DNA of 64,000 nucleotides from Zygaena filipendulae (GCA_907165275.2 OU015654.1:9751501-9815500); one strand, 5' to 3'. Shown: positions 1-9,365, numbered from the stretch's first letter. The notes: generated by a model from the sequence alone, not told the origin. Program-made: numbers and translations.

Positions 1-226
1 GATCAAGTAAGGAATAGAGTTACTACAATGCGCATTGAAGCGGTGAACTAGGGACGTACTATCTCTTATAGCAGTGTTATTTAAACCTTATATTAGGATA
101 AGATTGGAGTATGTATGTAAGGTCGTTTCTGGCACACCCACCAAATTCCATACGGGCGAACTGATTTAATTCCCTACTACTTTTACAAGCGGATGGCTTC
201 TGTGAACACGTGCAGTGTGTGTGTGC

Positions 227-372
227 GTTTGTTGTAGGGCGCGGTGAGCGACGGAAATATTGTCCAACACGCACACAGCAGTAACTACCTACACAACAAC
301 CACCTGGTGGCTGGTGTGGCGAGACACGAAGTTGGCGGGGCGACAGAGAGCGTCGTTTCTTTAAATAGTAAT
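227..372. repeat. Dispersed repeat, copy 1 (homologous to 61836-62043)
   Basis: This segment shares several blocks in the same order with the segment just upstream of Timp: a GCGTTTGT-GTAGGG block, GCGAGCGACG-like, ATATTGT-CAACAC, ACAGCAGT, and GTCG-TTCTTTA near the end. That order marks a diverged dispersed repeat of unknown class. The overlapping open frames look like chance frames in a GC-richer repeat. Confidence 0.6.
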
Positions 373-520
373 AGCCTATTCTTTGTTTCTCTTACATAAT
401 TTCGATGTACCTAAAGTGAAAATAACACCTTTAGAAGAGATATGGTAGAAGACCTCCTAGTGTTTCCTCTCTCACATCGCTGCGGCTTCGATCACAATGC
501 AGCTCAGTTGATTTCTATCA

Positions 521-1186
521 TTTATTTATATAAACTTATTGTAAAAAATCTATATTTATTTTTACATTAACACCTATGCTTCTGACTTTGTTTTGTGTGC
601 GGTTGAGCTCATTCGCTAAACCAGTGCAGCCGGGAACTATCCGTCGACGGTTGACGTCAACTCGGTATTCAATTACCAAAAGATAAAAAATCTCTGAACT
701 AGTATTCCGCTGTCCGCATGTATACCGCAAGGCATATTGACATTATGACATTGACATATTTACTGTATGTTTAATGATTAATAGTTTGAAAATTAAACTT
801 GAATGGAACGCATGACATCATCATAATAGTTGGTTTTGTGTTGTTTGTTTCTCGGAAACGTAAGTGAACATATTTTCTTTGTGGTTCGGATGGTAAACAC
901 GCAGAAACATTGTTTTCAACCAGTAGGTATTCGAAAGAGTTCTCGGTTATTTCCCATCACATTCTTGACCGCCATTTTCAAGGCGTTAAGGGAAAAGATG
1001 TTTTTTTTTTTTAGATTAGACTGTCCACATCTTCACTCGCCAATAGTGGACTATTGGCGAGTGAAGATGTGGACTGATATTGTTATGCATCTGCCAATAT
1101 GTTATACGTACCATGCATGCCTATTGTAGAGTTATTTATATATTACTGAATCAACTGCAGGTTTTATACGATCTGATCTTGTTAGT
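521..1186 (-). other. Syn: Predicted synapsin 3' UTR
   Basis: This is the stretch after the synapsin stop codon (minus-strand TAA at 1187-1189). Minus-strand AATAAA words lie at 555-560 and 521-526 and are candidate poly(A) signals, giving a 3' UTR of about 0.6 kb. It contains the perfect hairpin at 1023-1074. The boundary is inferred; transcript data would be needed to fix it. Confidence 0.4.
1023..1074. repeat. Perfect 24-bp inverted repeat with 4-nt loop
   Basis: The arms are 1023-1046 and 1051-1074 and are exact reverse complements around TGGA. The arm begins GTCCACATCTTCACTCGC, which resembles the outer ends of the larger hairpin elements at 40636-40775 and 53676-53805 (CTCCACATTC then a CGCG-rich run). 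It is probably a minimal snap-back MITE. It lies 113 nt downstream of the synapsin stop, so the mRNA would carry a strong stem. Confidence 0.85.
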
Positions 1187-1395
1187 TTACATGTCCCCGA
1201 AAATTCCGGCGAAGGTTTTCCTCAAGTTCTTCATAGTGTCCTCGGCGTCTTCGGTGAGCGCAGCGCTGAGGGAGCCCTGTCGCGCGAAGCCCCCTCGCCC
1301 ACTCGAAGGCGCAGCCCCGGCCGCTGCGGCGCCGGGGGCAGAGCTGCCGGCGCTGGGTGCCGCCGACGCGTTCGACACTGTCGATGACTGGGACG
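1187..1395 (-). CDS. Syn: Synapsin, last coding exon (domain E)
   Basis: Synapsin binds synaptic vesicles to actin and regulates neurotransmitter release. This terminal exon encodes about 69 residues, starting ASQSSTVSNAS after an acceptor (ccaccag on the minus strand at 1396-1402) and ending AEDTMKNLRKTFAGIFGDM followed by TAA. The final helix-like segment (LRKTFAGIFGD) corresponds to the conserved C-terminal domain E of long synapsin isoforms. The first half is low-complexity Ala/Gly/Ser/Pro. An RQGS sequence before the final segment looks like a basophilic kinase site. The exon begins in phase 1, matching the single G left at the end of the exon at 2253-2508. It is much more GC-rich than its surroundings; the plus-strand frames here are shadows. 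Confidence 0.93.
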
Positions 1396-1670
1396 CTGGT
1401 GGCACACACCACAGAACAGATAGAAGGGACATCCACACAATTTAGTACGAGAAGAAATGAAAACTAACATCGCCTGGTGATTGACGTACCTACACATAAC
1501 TATTCATCACGCACAAAAGTAAACAAATGTATTAAATGTCACCGTCAGTTATTTTGGTTAGATAAGTTTTTACTTGGTCACCGTTTTCAAAATTCACAGT
1601 TTTCGCAGCAAAGGAAGTTTCGGAAAAGTTAACGTGAGTTTCGGGTGATCGATTAGTAATTATGAGTATA

Positions 1671-1888
1671 CTAGTTGTGCCCCGCGGTTTCACTCCCATT
1701 AATTTCAGAGTTCCCGCGGGAATTCCGGGATAAAAAGTACTCTATGTGTTAATCTGATGTATAAGCTATATTATTGTAAAGTTTCATTTAAATCCATCCA
1801 GTAGTTTTTGCGTGAAAGAGTAACAAACATTCATCCATCCATCCATCCATACATTCTTACAAACATTCGCGTTTATAATTAGTAGGAT
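1671..1888 (+). repeat. Lepidopteran 'CCGCGGTTTCAC' interspersed repeat
   Basis: This is a near full-length copy. It starts ctagttgtgccccgcggttt, has the gttcccgcgggaattccggg block and a 'gtgaaagagtaacaaac' segment, and ends 'cgcgtttataattagtagg'. It includes an (ATCC)n expansion at 1831-1850. It lies in the last synapsin intron. The class of this very abundant repeat is not assigned here. Confidence 0.85.
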
Positions 1889-1934
1889 TTTCTCTATAGC
1901 ACACCCAGATTATATTACGAGTTTTTATTCTAGA

Positions 1935-2217
1935 TTGAAGAAGGACTCATGGGGCAAGAAAGTTCTAGAGTGACCACCACCATGAACCGAACGACACGGC
2001 GTGCCGCTTAGGTAGCCTCGAACAAGGAGGAAAGAACTCAATAAAATCTTTGAGGTCAGACGTGCTTTACCTTAAAATCATTTACTAAATATTCATTAAA
2101 ACGACTCTGAGTACGGCGGTTAGTGAAGGTCGCGGGATTGGATACAGTGAGCGCAGGGGCGGTCGTTGCGGCGATCCTGGCCCATGTCCAGCAGCGGACG
2201 TCTTTTGGCTGATATGA
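1935..2217 (+). mobile_element. RTE-type non-LTR retrotransposon 3' end (interrupted)
   Basis: The sequence is homologous to the better copy at 35505-35795. The shared blocks are 'agaaagttctagagtg', then 'tgaaggtcgcgggatt', then the gcgcagg..cggtcgttg block and 'atgtccagcagcggacgt' followed by 'ggctgatatga'. These correspond to the C-terminal tail of RTE-like endonuclease/reverse transcriptases (VKVAG..., AxVQQRTS). It is interrupted by a Harbinger-derived scrap at about 2029-2122. It lies wholly within the last synapsin intron. Confidence 0.7.
2029..2122 (-). mobile_element. Deleted Harbinger derivative inside RTE tail
   Basis: Two blocks match the 3.2 kb Harbinger copies described below. 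'aactcaataaaatctt' plus 'ggtcagacgtgcttt' (2036-2068) matches about 56116-56150. 'cgactctgagtacggcgg' (2102-2119) is the TIR, followed by TTA (2120-2122). It therefore looks like an internally deleted member of the same family. The left end is not clear. Confidence 0.55.
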
Positions 2218-2252
2218 GAATGCTGGATTTCGAGATTTTGCCAGTCAAGTAC

Positions 2253-2508
2253 CTTGCGAATCGCGCCTGGTGAGGGGTGGCGGCGGGGGCTGCGACGGCT
2301 CCGCGGGGATGGGCGGCAGCGGGCGGTCGATGCTGGCGGCGGCCGAGAGGGGCGCGGGCGGCGGGACGCTCGGCGGGCCCCCCGCACCCCCGCCCGCACC
2401 GCTGCCCGCGCCCGGCAGCGGCACCGGCCGCTCCTCGGGCGAGGGCGCCGAGCTGCCCGACACGGAGCTCCGGGACGTTGTTTTGGTGATACCCGGCCGA
2501 CACACCGA
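2253..2508 (-). CDS. Syn: Synapsin exon, Pro/Ser-rich linker
   Basis: The 256-nt exon lies between the minus-strand acceptor ccctcgttgtag (ending at 2509) and the donor CAAG|gtactt (boundary 2253/2252). It encodes SVCRPGITKTTSRSSVSGS, then a Pro/Gly/Ala/Ser-rich stretch with PLPGAGSGAGGGAGGPP and RPLPPIPAEPSQPPPPP, ending TRRDSQ plus one base. It corresponds to the variable proline-rich region (domain D-like) between domain C and domain E, a place where SH3 proteins and kinases bind in other synapsins. RRDS is a basophilic kinase-like site. The exon starts in phase 0 and ends in phase 1, fitting both neighbours. It is a local GC peak; three overlapping plus-strand frames are shadows. Confidence 0.9.
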
Positions 2509-2640
2509 CTACAACGAGGGAAACCATGAACAGTTTTCCCTTTGAACTTGTGAAGGAGATCACCAGGCGCCGACGAACGAAGCTGGCGACGTTTATACCT
2601 AGGTAATACTTACATGCTTGTTTAATAATTAATACTAATA

Positions 2641-2757
2641 TACTAGTTGTTCCCGCGGTTTTATCCGAATGAGTTTCAGAGTTCCCACAGAAATTCTGGA
2701 TAAAAAATTCTATATGTCCTTGTCTAGACACCTGACAACGTGTATGCAAAAATGAAA
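2641..2757 (+). repeat. 'CCGCGGTTTCAC' interspersed repeat, truncated
   Basis: This is a diverged 5' part (tactagttgttcccgcggtt ... gtgtatgcaaaaatg). It lies in the synapsin intron between the exons at 2253-2508 and 3652-3819. Confidence 0.7.
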
Positions 2758-2794
2758 TTTTGAGTGAGTATAGTGACTAGGTGGGTGTTATATA

Positions 2795-3420
2795 GAATAG
2801 ATCGTTTTCACAACGTTATCGCTGAGCCACAACGAAAACGTTATGGGTGACATTGACAACGATCTATTTCCCACAACGATCTATTTCCCATAACGATCTA
2901 TTTCTCACAACGCCATCTCTTGCGTTACCACTCGTACTCGATAAAAAGATATTATTATGCAATATGCAGCCAGTCCTTAGCCTCGGTTAAGTATGAAAGA
3001 AAGTTCATTTTATTGTGCTGGTGAGATCAAATTGATCATTTCAAAAACAACGCCAAATTTACTCAATCAAAAACGAACCTCTATAAAACAAACTATTTAA
3101 AAACATATTGAATTGGTGTGGTAGTTGTGAAATAAATCGTCTCAATCGAAAAAAGGAACCTTTAAAAAAACTGTTTTAAAACAAAATGACTTTGTATGGT
3201 GGTTGTGAAATAGATCGTCTGAATCGAAAAACTAATCTTTACAAAATAAACTGTTTTGAAACATATTGACTATGTATGGTGGTTGTGAAATAGATCGTTT
3301 CAAAAACGAGAAACGAACCTTTGAAAAATAAACTGTTTTAAAACATATTGACTTTGCGTGGTGGTTGTGGAATAGATCGTTTTAAAATAGACGTTTTCGG
3401 CAACGTTGTGAGAACGCCGG
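2795..3420. mobile_element. MITE with mirrored iterons and an ~80-bp minisatellite
   Basis: Imperfect terminal inverted repeats contain TCACAACGTT on the left (about 2806-2815) and AACGTTGTGAGAACG on the right, with GAAAACGT nearby on both sides. The left half has three tandem ~17-bp units of ACGATCTATTTCCCACA (2857-2911). The right half has four ~80-bp units, each containing the reverse complement form TTGTGAAATAGATCGT (3125, 3203, 3283, 3365). Intron-located, non-coding. Confidence 0.7.
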
Positions 3421-3651
3421 TAAAGTTTCGTTGTGTTATTTAGAAAACGCGCAACGACACATATTATCTAATAGTGACCGGTTGAGTAGGGCATGGAACC
3501 ATAACAAACAAACATTACAATTTTTATCTTACTCTATCATTATCATGTTACGTTTTTATAATTATTATTATGACATGTTTTATGTGCTGTGTGATTTTTT
3601 CCTGAACAAATATTATCAACTATGTGTAGGTATATACGGTTGGTGTTTGAC

Positions 3652-3819
3652 CTGCATGCGTTGCAGCACCAGGTCGGCTAGGTGCCGACGGTCCTCCTCC
3701 TGCGAGTCGCCCATGAACGACGTGGCGGAGTCGTTCAGCTCGATTATGTGCTCACGCCCATCTTTGCCCACCACCAGCTCCAGCGCGCACACCTCCAGCC
3801 CGCCAAATATCTCACTCAC
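3652..3819 (-). CDS. Syn: Synapsin exon, end of domain C
   Basis: The 168-nt, 56-codon exon is phase 0 at both ends, with acceptor tattgtgtag and donor CAG|gtcaaa. It encodes VSEIFGGLEVCALE, then GKDGREHIIELND, then MGDSQEEDRRHLADLVLQRM. This is the highly conserved end of the ATP-grasp-like C domain; vertebrate synapsins have the same EIFGGL-AVEA-GKDG-IIE order. The IIELND segment carries the acidic and Asn positions that bind metal/ATP in the family. The GKDG loop is intact. The exon joins to MWIDE of the exon at 4942-5038. Confidence 0.96.
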
Positions 3820-4257
3820 CTACACAATACATAATTATGTTTGTACTTTTAAATTAGAAAGATTTTTTTAAATCGCTTCAGTCAGTAGTAAGTATTTGAG
3901 TTAAATCGCAACAAACGAACAAAGAAACAAACGAACAAACAAAAAACAAATGATTCCCCTTTATAATATTTAGACTTTAGATTAACAACCCACTTGCACG
4001 GTACGTATTATTATAGGTGGTAGGTATGTATCAGACGTATAAATATCTCGCTCACCTGCATGCATAAATATTTTGAACACTGTGCATAAAATATTTACAC
4101 ATAATAAATCTTAAGGAGTCTGAAAGCAAGTATATACTTATACGTAAGTACTAGACATATATCAATGGCATGTAGCTAGAAATTGGAAAGAATATGCATA
4201 CCCACATATGTGTCAAAATACTGGTTTTACTAATTAGGTAGGTATGTATTCTTGTTC

Positions 4258-4289
4258 TTTTTTTTATTTATTTATTTATTTATTTATTC
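4258..4289. repeat. (TTTA)n simple repeat, probable retroposon tail
   Basis: Tandem TTTA units are followed by 'ttcaaaacaagatag' and a diverged stretch. In this genome (AAAT)n ends retroposon copies, so this is probably the tail of a minus-strand insertion. Confidence 0.6.
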
Positions 4290-4673
4290 AAAACAAGATA
4301 GACTTACAATGTTCGCCAAATCGCCTCTCTTGTTACAGTGTTGTTGAGAACAAACATCTATATGCTATGGCATATGCAATCTTATTATTAATATTAATTT
4401 ACTAAGTTCGTTTAGCTATGACTGTGTTGAGATTTGCACACGCATTGTTTTAGTGTGCGTAACTCTGGGAGCGCTCAGTTTCCATTGCAATGATGTTCAC
4501 ACACACAAATGCGCTCATCGGTAAGTACACGTCACTTACTACAGCCAGGGCCGAGCGGACTTCGTAAAATAGAACAACTATAGGAACTTCAAGTTTTCAT
4601 AAAATGGAAACGATGACGGCTACACTGCCAATTACAGTGTTTACCACGTAACTCCAATTTTTTTTTAATAAGC

Positions 4674-4812
4674 GTGACCACTATAGATGGGCAATCAATC
4701 AACCCGGCTTAAACCCGATGCTTAGTTTAAACCCGATAAAATTCCGTAGATGCCCAGTTTTAAATTGGGTTTAAACCCAAGCACCGGCTTGATTGCCCTT
4801 CCATAGTCACCA
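4674..4812. mobile_element. Snap-back MITE (GTGACCACTATAGATGGGCAATC ends)
   Basis: The left end gtgaccactatagatgggca pairs with the right end tgcccttccatagtcacc region. Both sides continue with AATCAA...CCGG and TTTAAACCC blocks, so the element can fold into a long imperfect stem. About 140 bp, non-coding, in the synapsin intron between 3819 and 4942. Confidence 0.75.
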
Positions 4813-4941
4813 CAGTTACATAAATTGTAAACAGATTGTTATGACGAGGGTCGCTTCATCGTACATCGCCACATCCAAAGTAAATGCGAAGGCACCCTAG
4901 GGGTGTTCACAAAACAATTGTTGACCAACTTATTAACTCAC

Positions 4942-5038
4942 TTCGTCAATCCACATCTTATATCTGTCGTTCATGCCAATAGCTTCGAGCATGGCGGAGC
5001 CTTGATTGGTTTTCCAATTCCCCGATATGGATTTGCGC
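4942..5038 (-). CDS. Syn: Synapsin exon, domain C (ISGNWKTN)
   Basis: The 97-nt exon begins with one base completing a Met codon split with the exon at 5338-5450, then reads [20 protein letters not shown] and [12 protein letters not shown], ending phase 0 at GAA|gtgagt. The acceptor is ttactttttcag. The SGNWKTN-GSAMLE signature is almost invariant in synapsins and lies in the ATP-grasp C domain. Nothing in the exon is broken. Confidence 0.96.
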
Positions 5039-5337
5039 CTGAAAAAGTAATCATTAGGTGGGTACTTAATTAGATTAAGCGTATTAATTAGAATTAAATA
5101 TATGCGGCGGTTATTCGCATTACTTAATTTCCAATAAGTTTTTGAGGTGATAATTATTATTATTTTACTGTATCTAGATACTCCTTTATTTTTATTTTTT
5201 TTTCATTTCATAGTTGTGATCTGTGTGTGTGTTGTGATCAGTATATTTCTATTCTATTCTTCTCTAAACTTATCGTTTGAATGATTGGCTGCAACCAACT
5301 TATTAATATTAAAAAGTGTCTGTGAATAATATCTTAC

Positions 5338-5450
5338 ATGAAAGCCTTGTAATTGGTTCCGATCTTCTGTATGTGTATGTCGTATTTGGCATCGATGTAA
5401 GGCTCCACAGTGCAGTATGTGCCCAACATCGCCACCACTCCAGCGATATC
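5338..5450 (-). CDS. Syn: Synapsin exon, domain C ([16 protein letters not shown])
   Basis: The 113-nt exon has acceptor atttgttcag and donor TTCAT|gtaaga. It encodes [20 protein letters not shown], then [17 protein letters not shown] plus two bases. The block [19 protein letters not shown] is diagnostic of synapsin domain C and forms part of the nucleotide-binding fold. Phases agree with both neighbours. The larger open frames around it are extensions into intron. Confidence 0.96.
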
Positions 5451-6518
5451 CTGAACAAATTGTTGAAATAAATGCTAAAAGTAGAGCGATGAAACAATAA
5501 AGTTCACTTTTTAAATCTGAAAGAATACGAGCGATGGCATACATGATACAGTCATGAAACCAGTTTCACAATGTGCATACCTACAGTTAAGGATGTAAAT
5601 GACTTGGTCAGAGTATCCAGTCGCATAAAGCAGGGTCAACCGCCTAAAGAAGTCAAGGCAGACTTTCTTTGCTACCTAGTCTTAAATGGAAAAAATCAAA
5701 AGTACTGTCTTAAGAAGTTGAAAGAGTCTTTCCAGCTATTAAGGCCCATCAACAACAGTCTTATAGCTTCTAAGGATCGTGCTCTATCTATCTATTCTCC
5801 TTCTATTTAGTATTTAAGCTTTTAGGAAGAGCGACAATAACACAATAACTAAATTGAAGTTCTCATAAAAAAAAACAACATTCAGGCCTATTTCTTGTTT
5901 AGTATATTTCACTTTACGTTTATGAACAAAAATTTTATAGTTGCACTTAATATTCAAATGATAAGGAAGTTTTATGTGATTTGCAACGAAAACTGTGTCT
6001 ATAAACACGAAATTTGAATGTTGGATATGGGAAGGGCACGCCCTGTACGCTTTAGCAATCCAATTTTAATAACTTTTCCTCACCACTGCATTAGTTTTAC
6101 GAGGGACTTTATCGCAGCTCGCTATAAAAGTTCCGAAATGTGAATTTTCGGTATACTTTAAGTAAAAAGAAATCTGGAAATATAATGTTATGCTAATCGA
6201 ATTTGTTTTGGAGACATGACGAGGTTATATATTGGAATATCATCCAAATCAATATAGGATGGCTGAAAGAAAATATGATTTATCTACCGATGACTTCCAT
6301 GTGGCAACTATTTCCTAACTCTGTAGATGACTTAATACTTGTTATATAAGTAGATATGAAATTTCAGCGTGATTACGCAGTAGTAAAATAAAATTAAACA
6401 CGTAACAACAACATGTTAATTATAAAGAATTCTTGTGGTATTCATTTTCGCATGTGGAAAAGATGAAAGATTTATTTGCGGATTGCGAAAATACAATACC
6501 TACAACTACATACTAACA

Positions 6519-6615
6519 GCACCGTTGGTGTAGTGGTAACCGAACCTGAATGTTACGCCGGGTATCTCAAGTTGGATTCCCGCATCAAGGTTAATATTTA
6601 TTTTATAAATGATGT
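6519..6615 (+). repeat. tRNA-like SINE head
   Basis: The segment starts GCACCGTTGGTGTAGTGGTA, with a good box A (TGGTGTAGTGG). It has a box-B-like AGTTGGATTCC about 45 nt later, then CGCATC and an AT-rich tail. The layout resembles tRNA-Asp/Glu/Gly, but the stems do not close well and no CCA-end acceptor stem is visible. I call it a tRNA-derived SINE head or tRNA relic. A truncated relative with the ATCGGATTCCCGCCTC block lies at 63683. Confidence 0.55.
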
Positions 6616-6754
6616 ATTTTTGTGTTTGCCTTATCCTTGTCCTTAACTTTGGGAGTTTTCTTTATATCATAGGCATCTATTTATAACAAAAAAGGGTATT
6701 TGTATGCGACTAGCTACATTAGAATTTACAAGCTCCGCTTTCTTTTGGGACCTG

Positions 6755-6892
6755 CAGCGGGGTTAGCCAAGTTGACATTCTTCAATCGTTGATGCATAGA
6801 AAACAAAAGTAGCGAACCGTCATGTCAAAGTTTTCTATTCTAGTTTTCTATGCGTCATCGATTGTAGAATGTCAACTTGGCTAACCCCGCTG
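6755..6892. mobile_element. Snap-back MITE (CAGCGGGGTTAGCC ends)
   Basis: The left end CAGCGGGGTTAGCCAAGTTG pairs with the right end CAACTTGGCTAACCCCGCTG exactly over 20 bp. Pairing then continues imperfectly through the ACATTCT and GATGCATAGAAAAC blocks. About 138 bp, non-coding. Confidence 0.9.
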
Positions 6893-7603
6893 GTATATTG
6901 ATAAAATTGAAGTCAGTTAAAAAGTATCCTTTGTTGATTCCAAGTCCAAGAATTTCAAGTCTTATAATACTTGTTACTTTGGAGTTAAATTACCTGACAG
7001 AGAAAATGAAAAAAGATATTTTGAAAGTATCAGCAGAAAGTCTCTAAAAGGTTAGGTGAATAGATAGATATCGGTGCGGATATAGAAAACATAAAATATC
7101 TCTTGTTGCGCAGATTGCCAATTCTACTAAAGCGGAATGCAGTTTGTAAGGGTCTCCTCACTTACATTTATAAGCGACAGGGGTCACTTAAGGACACTAA
7201 ACAATTAAACATAATAATATGTGCATCATATCATTATTTCATTAAAAACAATGATCTTGACATATAAAACATAAAATTTGGAACATATTTATGCAGAACC
7301 GTGATCTTATAATATTTTAAATCTTAGGTGTGACGGTTTTTTCTTAACAAATGGACATTAACAGACGCATTAATGCACTTCCGTCCTCGGGGATCCCTGG
7401 GGAATTTTTCATCCGCACTGATCTTCTCATCAAAGATTGGGAGATTTATTTATATTAGGGGACGATGTTTACCGAAGCTTGAGTGTTGTGTTTTGCGTGA
7501 GTAGAATTGTTAATACTTATAATATCATTGATTAGCCCTAGTAACTTTACCAGTTACCACCATCTCTCTAACAGTCTTATCACTATTATAATATAGTGTT
7601 ATT

Positions 7604-7840
7604 TCGACGTAGATAAGCAATAACATGTTAACCCACAGAATTAACTTATTGATTCAGAACGATTTATTGAGAGTTAGGGAACGTGTTTTAATTATTTGTT
7701 TACCTTATTACATTGCTCAAATATGTAACTAAATATTGAACATAAAAAATGTTGACACAAATGGCGCTCCTACTTTTAAAACACGATTTACTCAAAATTT
7801 CTCCAGTGTGGGTTAATATACTATTGCTTATCTATGTCCA
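7604..7840. mobile_element. MITE family 'GTAGATAAGCAATA', copy 1
   Basis: The left end is gacgtagataagcaataaca then TTAACCCACA. The right end is TGTGGGTTAATA then ctattgcttatctatgtcca. The same ends and interior recur at 33253-33379, which defines a family. ATTT flanks both ends and may be the target duplication. Confidence 0.85.
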
Positions 7841-7949
7841 TTTAGGATTCTATACCTCGAAATTTTGTTCATTCTAATTTTAAGTTTACATACAGTAAGT
7901 AAAGTCGAAACGATAGATAAAATTAAATAAATTAATTAAAATTAAATTA

Positions 7950-8088
7950 AATTATTGTTCTGTTTGCACACCCCATCTTCTATATCTCTCTGTCTACCCA
8001 ATGGTTAACTGGTAGAGAATGCCGAAAGGCATTAAGTTCGCCATTTGTACACACTGTGCAATAAAGAATAAATAAATAAATAAATAAA
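7950..8088 (+). repeat. Retroposon 3' tail with (AAAT)n
   Basis: The segment contains 'gccgaaaggcattaagttcg', then 'caataaagaataaataaata' and ends in AAAT repeats. The same tail in reverse orientation is at 18404-18478, and a fragment is near 38385. It looks like the 3' end of a non-LTR element or SINE. Confidence 0.65.
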
Positions 8089-8442
8089 ATTCTGCCGTAT
8101 ATATAAACTTCAAATAGGTAACACTTTCATAGAGATTAAGAGGTTGTTGTAGAGTTCCTGATAATATTATGAGTTTAGTTATTTACGCGAGTAGAATAAG
8201 CCCTAGTAGGTACCTACACCACCACCTCTTGAACAGTCTTATCACTATTAGATGTACAATAATTTGTGTTATTTTAACCCTTCATCGAAATCTTGTCCCT
8301 TATAATTTCCAGTGTGTCGCAATTTCAATACACGTTTCGATGTAGGCGTAAAATAGTACAGAGAGATTGTTGTAGAGCCCCTGATAATATTATAATGTTT
8401 ATAATACACTAAACTCGTAGACTTAGAACGAACGCAAGTTAC

Positions 8443-8535
8443 CTGGAAGTCGGCTAAGGAGTCCACTTTCACTTTAGCCACGCCGCTGTGCGCGTGACCT
8501 ATCTTGATCACTACGGGGAACTTGGACGCCGTTAC
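8443..8535 (-). CDS. Syn: Synapsin exon, domain C ([11 protein letters not shown])
   Basis: The 93-nt, 31-codon exon is phase 0 at both ends, with acceptor gcgtttgttccag and donor CAG|gtaact. It encodes [18 protein letters not shown] and [13 protein letters not shown]. The FPVV-K-GHAHSG motif is the glycine-rich ATP-binding segment of the synapsin C domain, and its Lys is the nucleotide-contacting residue in the family. This is the most 5' synapsin exon visible. The preceding part of domain C (the region with NFxDKPWVF and FYPN in other synapsins) is not found between here and 64000, so the next exon lies beyond the window and the intron exceeds 55 kb. Confidence 0.96.
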
Positions 8536-8725
8536 CTGGAACAAACGCAAGATCTCACTGTGATTGTGCACCAAGTATAGTTGTTAAATCCTTCTATGAA
8601 GTTCCTAATCGTCACCACGTGACGGTTATGTGAAAGAAACAATTGAACTAACCACTAGCTACTGAACTTGATTTGTAATAATATGTAGTTGCGGCTTTTT
8701 ATGCCCACATTTATCTAATGGGCTA

Positions 8726-9025
8726 GTTGACAATTTTTTTTTAGTCCGTCTTGTAGATTAATAAAAAATATTGAACACGTATTTTTTCTTTTTTTACGTA
8801 ATCAAAAAATATCAATTATACATTGAGTTTCGAGAAATTTCGCGTGACGTCACGACCCGGTGCAGTTTGTATGGGGGCTTATACCGGTTAATGACGCCAC
8901 GAGCCCCCCCACCCTAAACTTTAATGCGCTTTATCTCTGTATCATTAATTTGGAAATCAAAAAATACGTGTCTATTGTTTTTTTTATTTTGACGGACTAA
9001 TTAGAATTTTTTTTAAGTCGTCAAC
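8726..9025. mobile_element. Snap-back MITE (GTTGAC...AGTCCGTC ends)
   Basis: GTTGACAATTTT...TAGTCCGTC on the left pairs with GACGGACTA...AAGTCGTCAAC on the right. Inside, 'aacacgtattttttc' and 'aaaaaatacgtgtctatt' also pair. The central part holds TGACGTCA and a CCCCCCC run. About 300 bp, non-coding. Confidence 0.8.
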
Positions 9026-9074
9026 CTATATTGATCGGAATTAAACCTTAGTATTCTATAACTTTATTCCATAA

Positions 9075-9230
9075 CTAGCTGTTCCCCGCGGTTTAGCCCG
9101 CGTAAATGTTTTTGCAATTCCGGCATGAAAGTACCCTTTGTTCTTTCCTGTACACTTGGAAACGTGTATGCAAACTTTCATGACAATCAGCAGAGTACCT
9201 ACAAACACTCATAACCGCATTTGTAATATT
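9075..9230 (+). repeat. 'CCGCGGTTTCAC' interspersed repeat
   Basis: A diverged copy: actagctgttccccgcggtt at the start, 'acgtgtatgcaaactttcat' inside and a 'cgcatttgtaatatta' end. Confidence 0.8.
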
Positions 9231-9261
9231 AAATGTACTTTTTTTAAATCTTATTTATGCA

Positions 9262-9365
9262 TTTATTTCACAAAGTACCTATGTACGTCAACAAGTAGAT
9301 AGCATCTGTTGCCGAACTACCTGTAACACGGCGTACAACGCCCAAACCTCAAACCCCAGAACTTA
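9262..9365 (-). repeat. SINE-like repeat, copy 1
   Basis: It contains 'gcatctgttgccgaactacc' and 'cggcgtacaacgcccaaacc', the reverse complement of blocks at 32979-33117. It is a shared dispersed family, here in reverse orientation and ending near 'tttcacaaagtac'. Confidence 0.7.

Larger units (their letters stand above)
5451..8442 (-). other. Syn: Synapsin intron (~3.0 kb)
   Basis: This intron separates the DFQ| exon from the |DIAG exon. It holds a tRNA-like SINE head (6519), two snap-back MITEs (6755 and 7604) and a retroposon tail (7950). Apart from these the DNA is AT-rich. The 79-codon plus frame at 5571-5810 does not resemble a protein I know and probably is chance. Confidence 0.8.

Noticed and set aside
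2120..2749. 209-codon minus frame over the synapsin linker exon
   Set aside because: It is in a different frame from the synapsin exon, runs through the RTE tail and a CCGCGG repeat, and is long only because of the GC-rich exon.
2857..3380. CRISPR-like array
   Set aside because: The direct repeats are few, of differing period and embedded in near-identical rather than unique spacers, in a eukaryotic intron.
6519..6590. A functional tRNA gene
   Set aside because: Box A is good, but the acceptor and T stems do not pair properly and the sequence continues into an AT-rich SINE-like tail; a truncated relative occurs at 63683.
8845..8852. TGACGTCA as a CREB site regulating synapsin
   Set aside because: It lies inside a MITE and would be present in all its copies; no reason to think it is used here.
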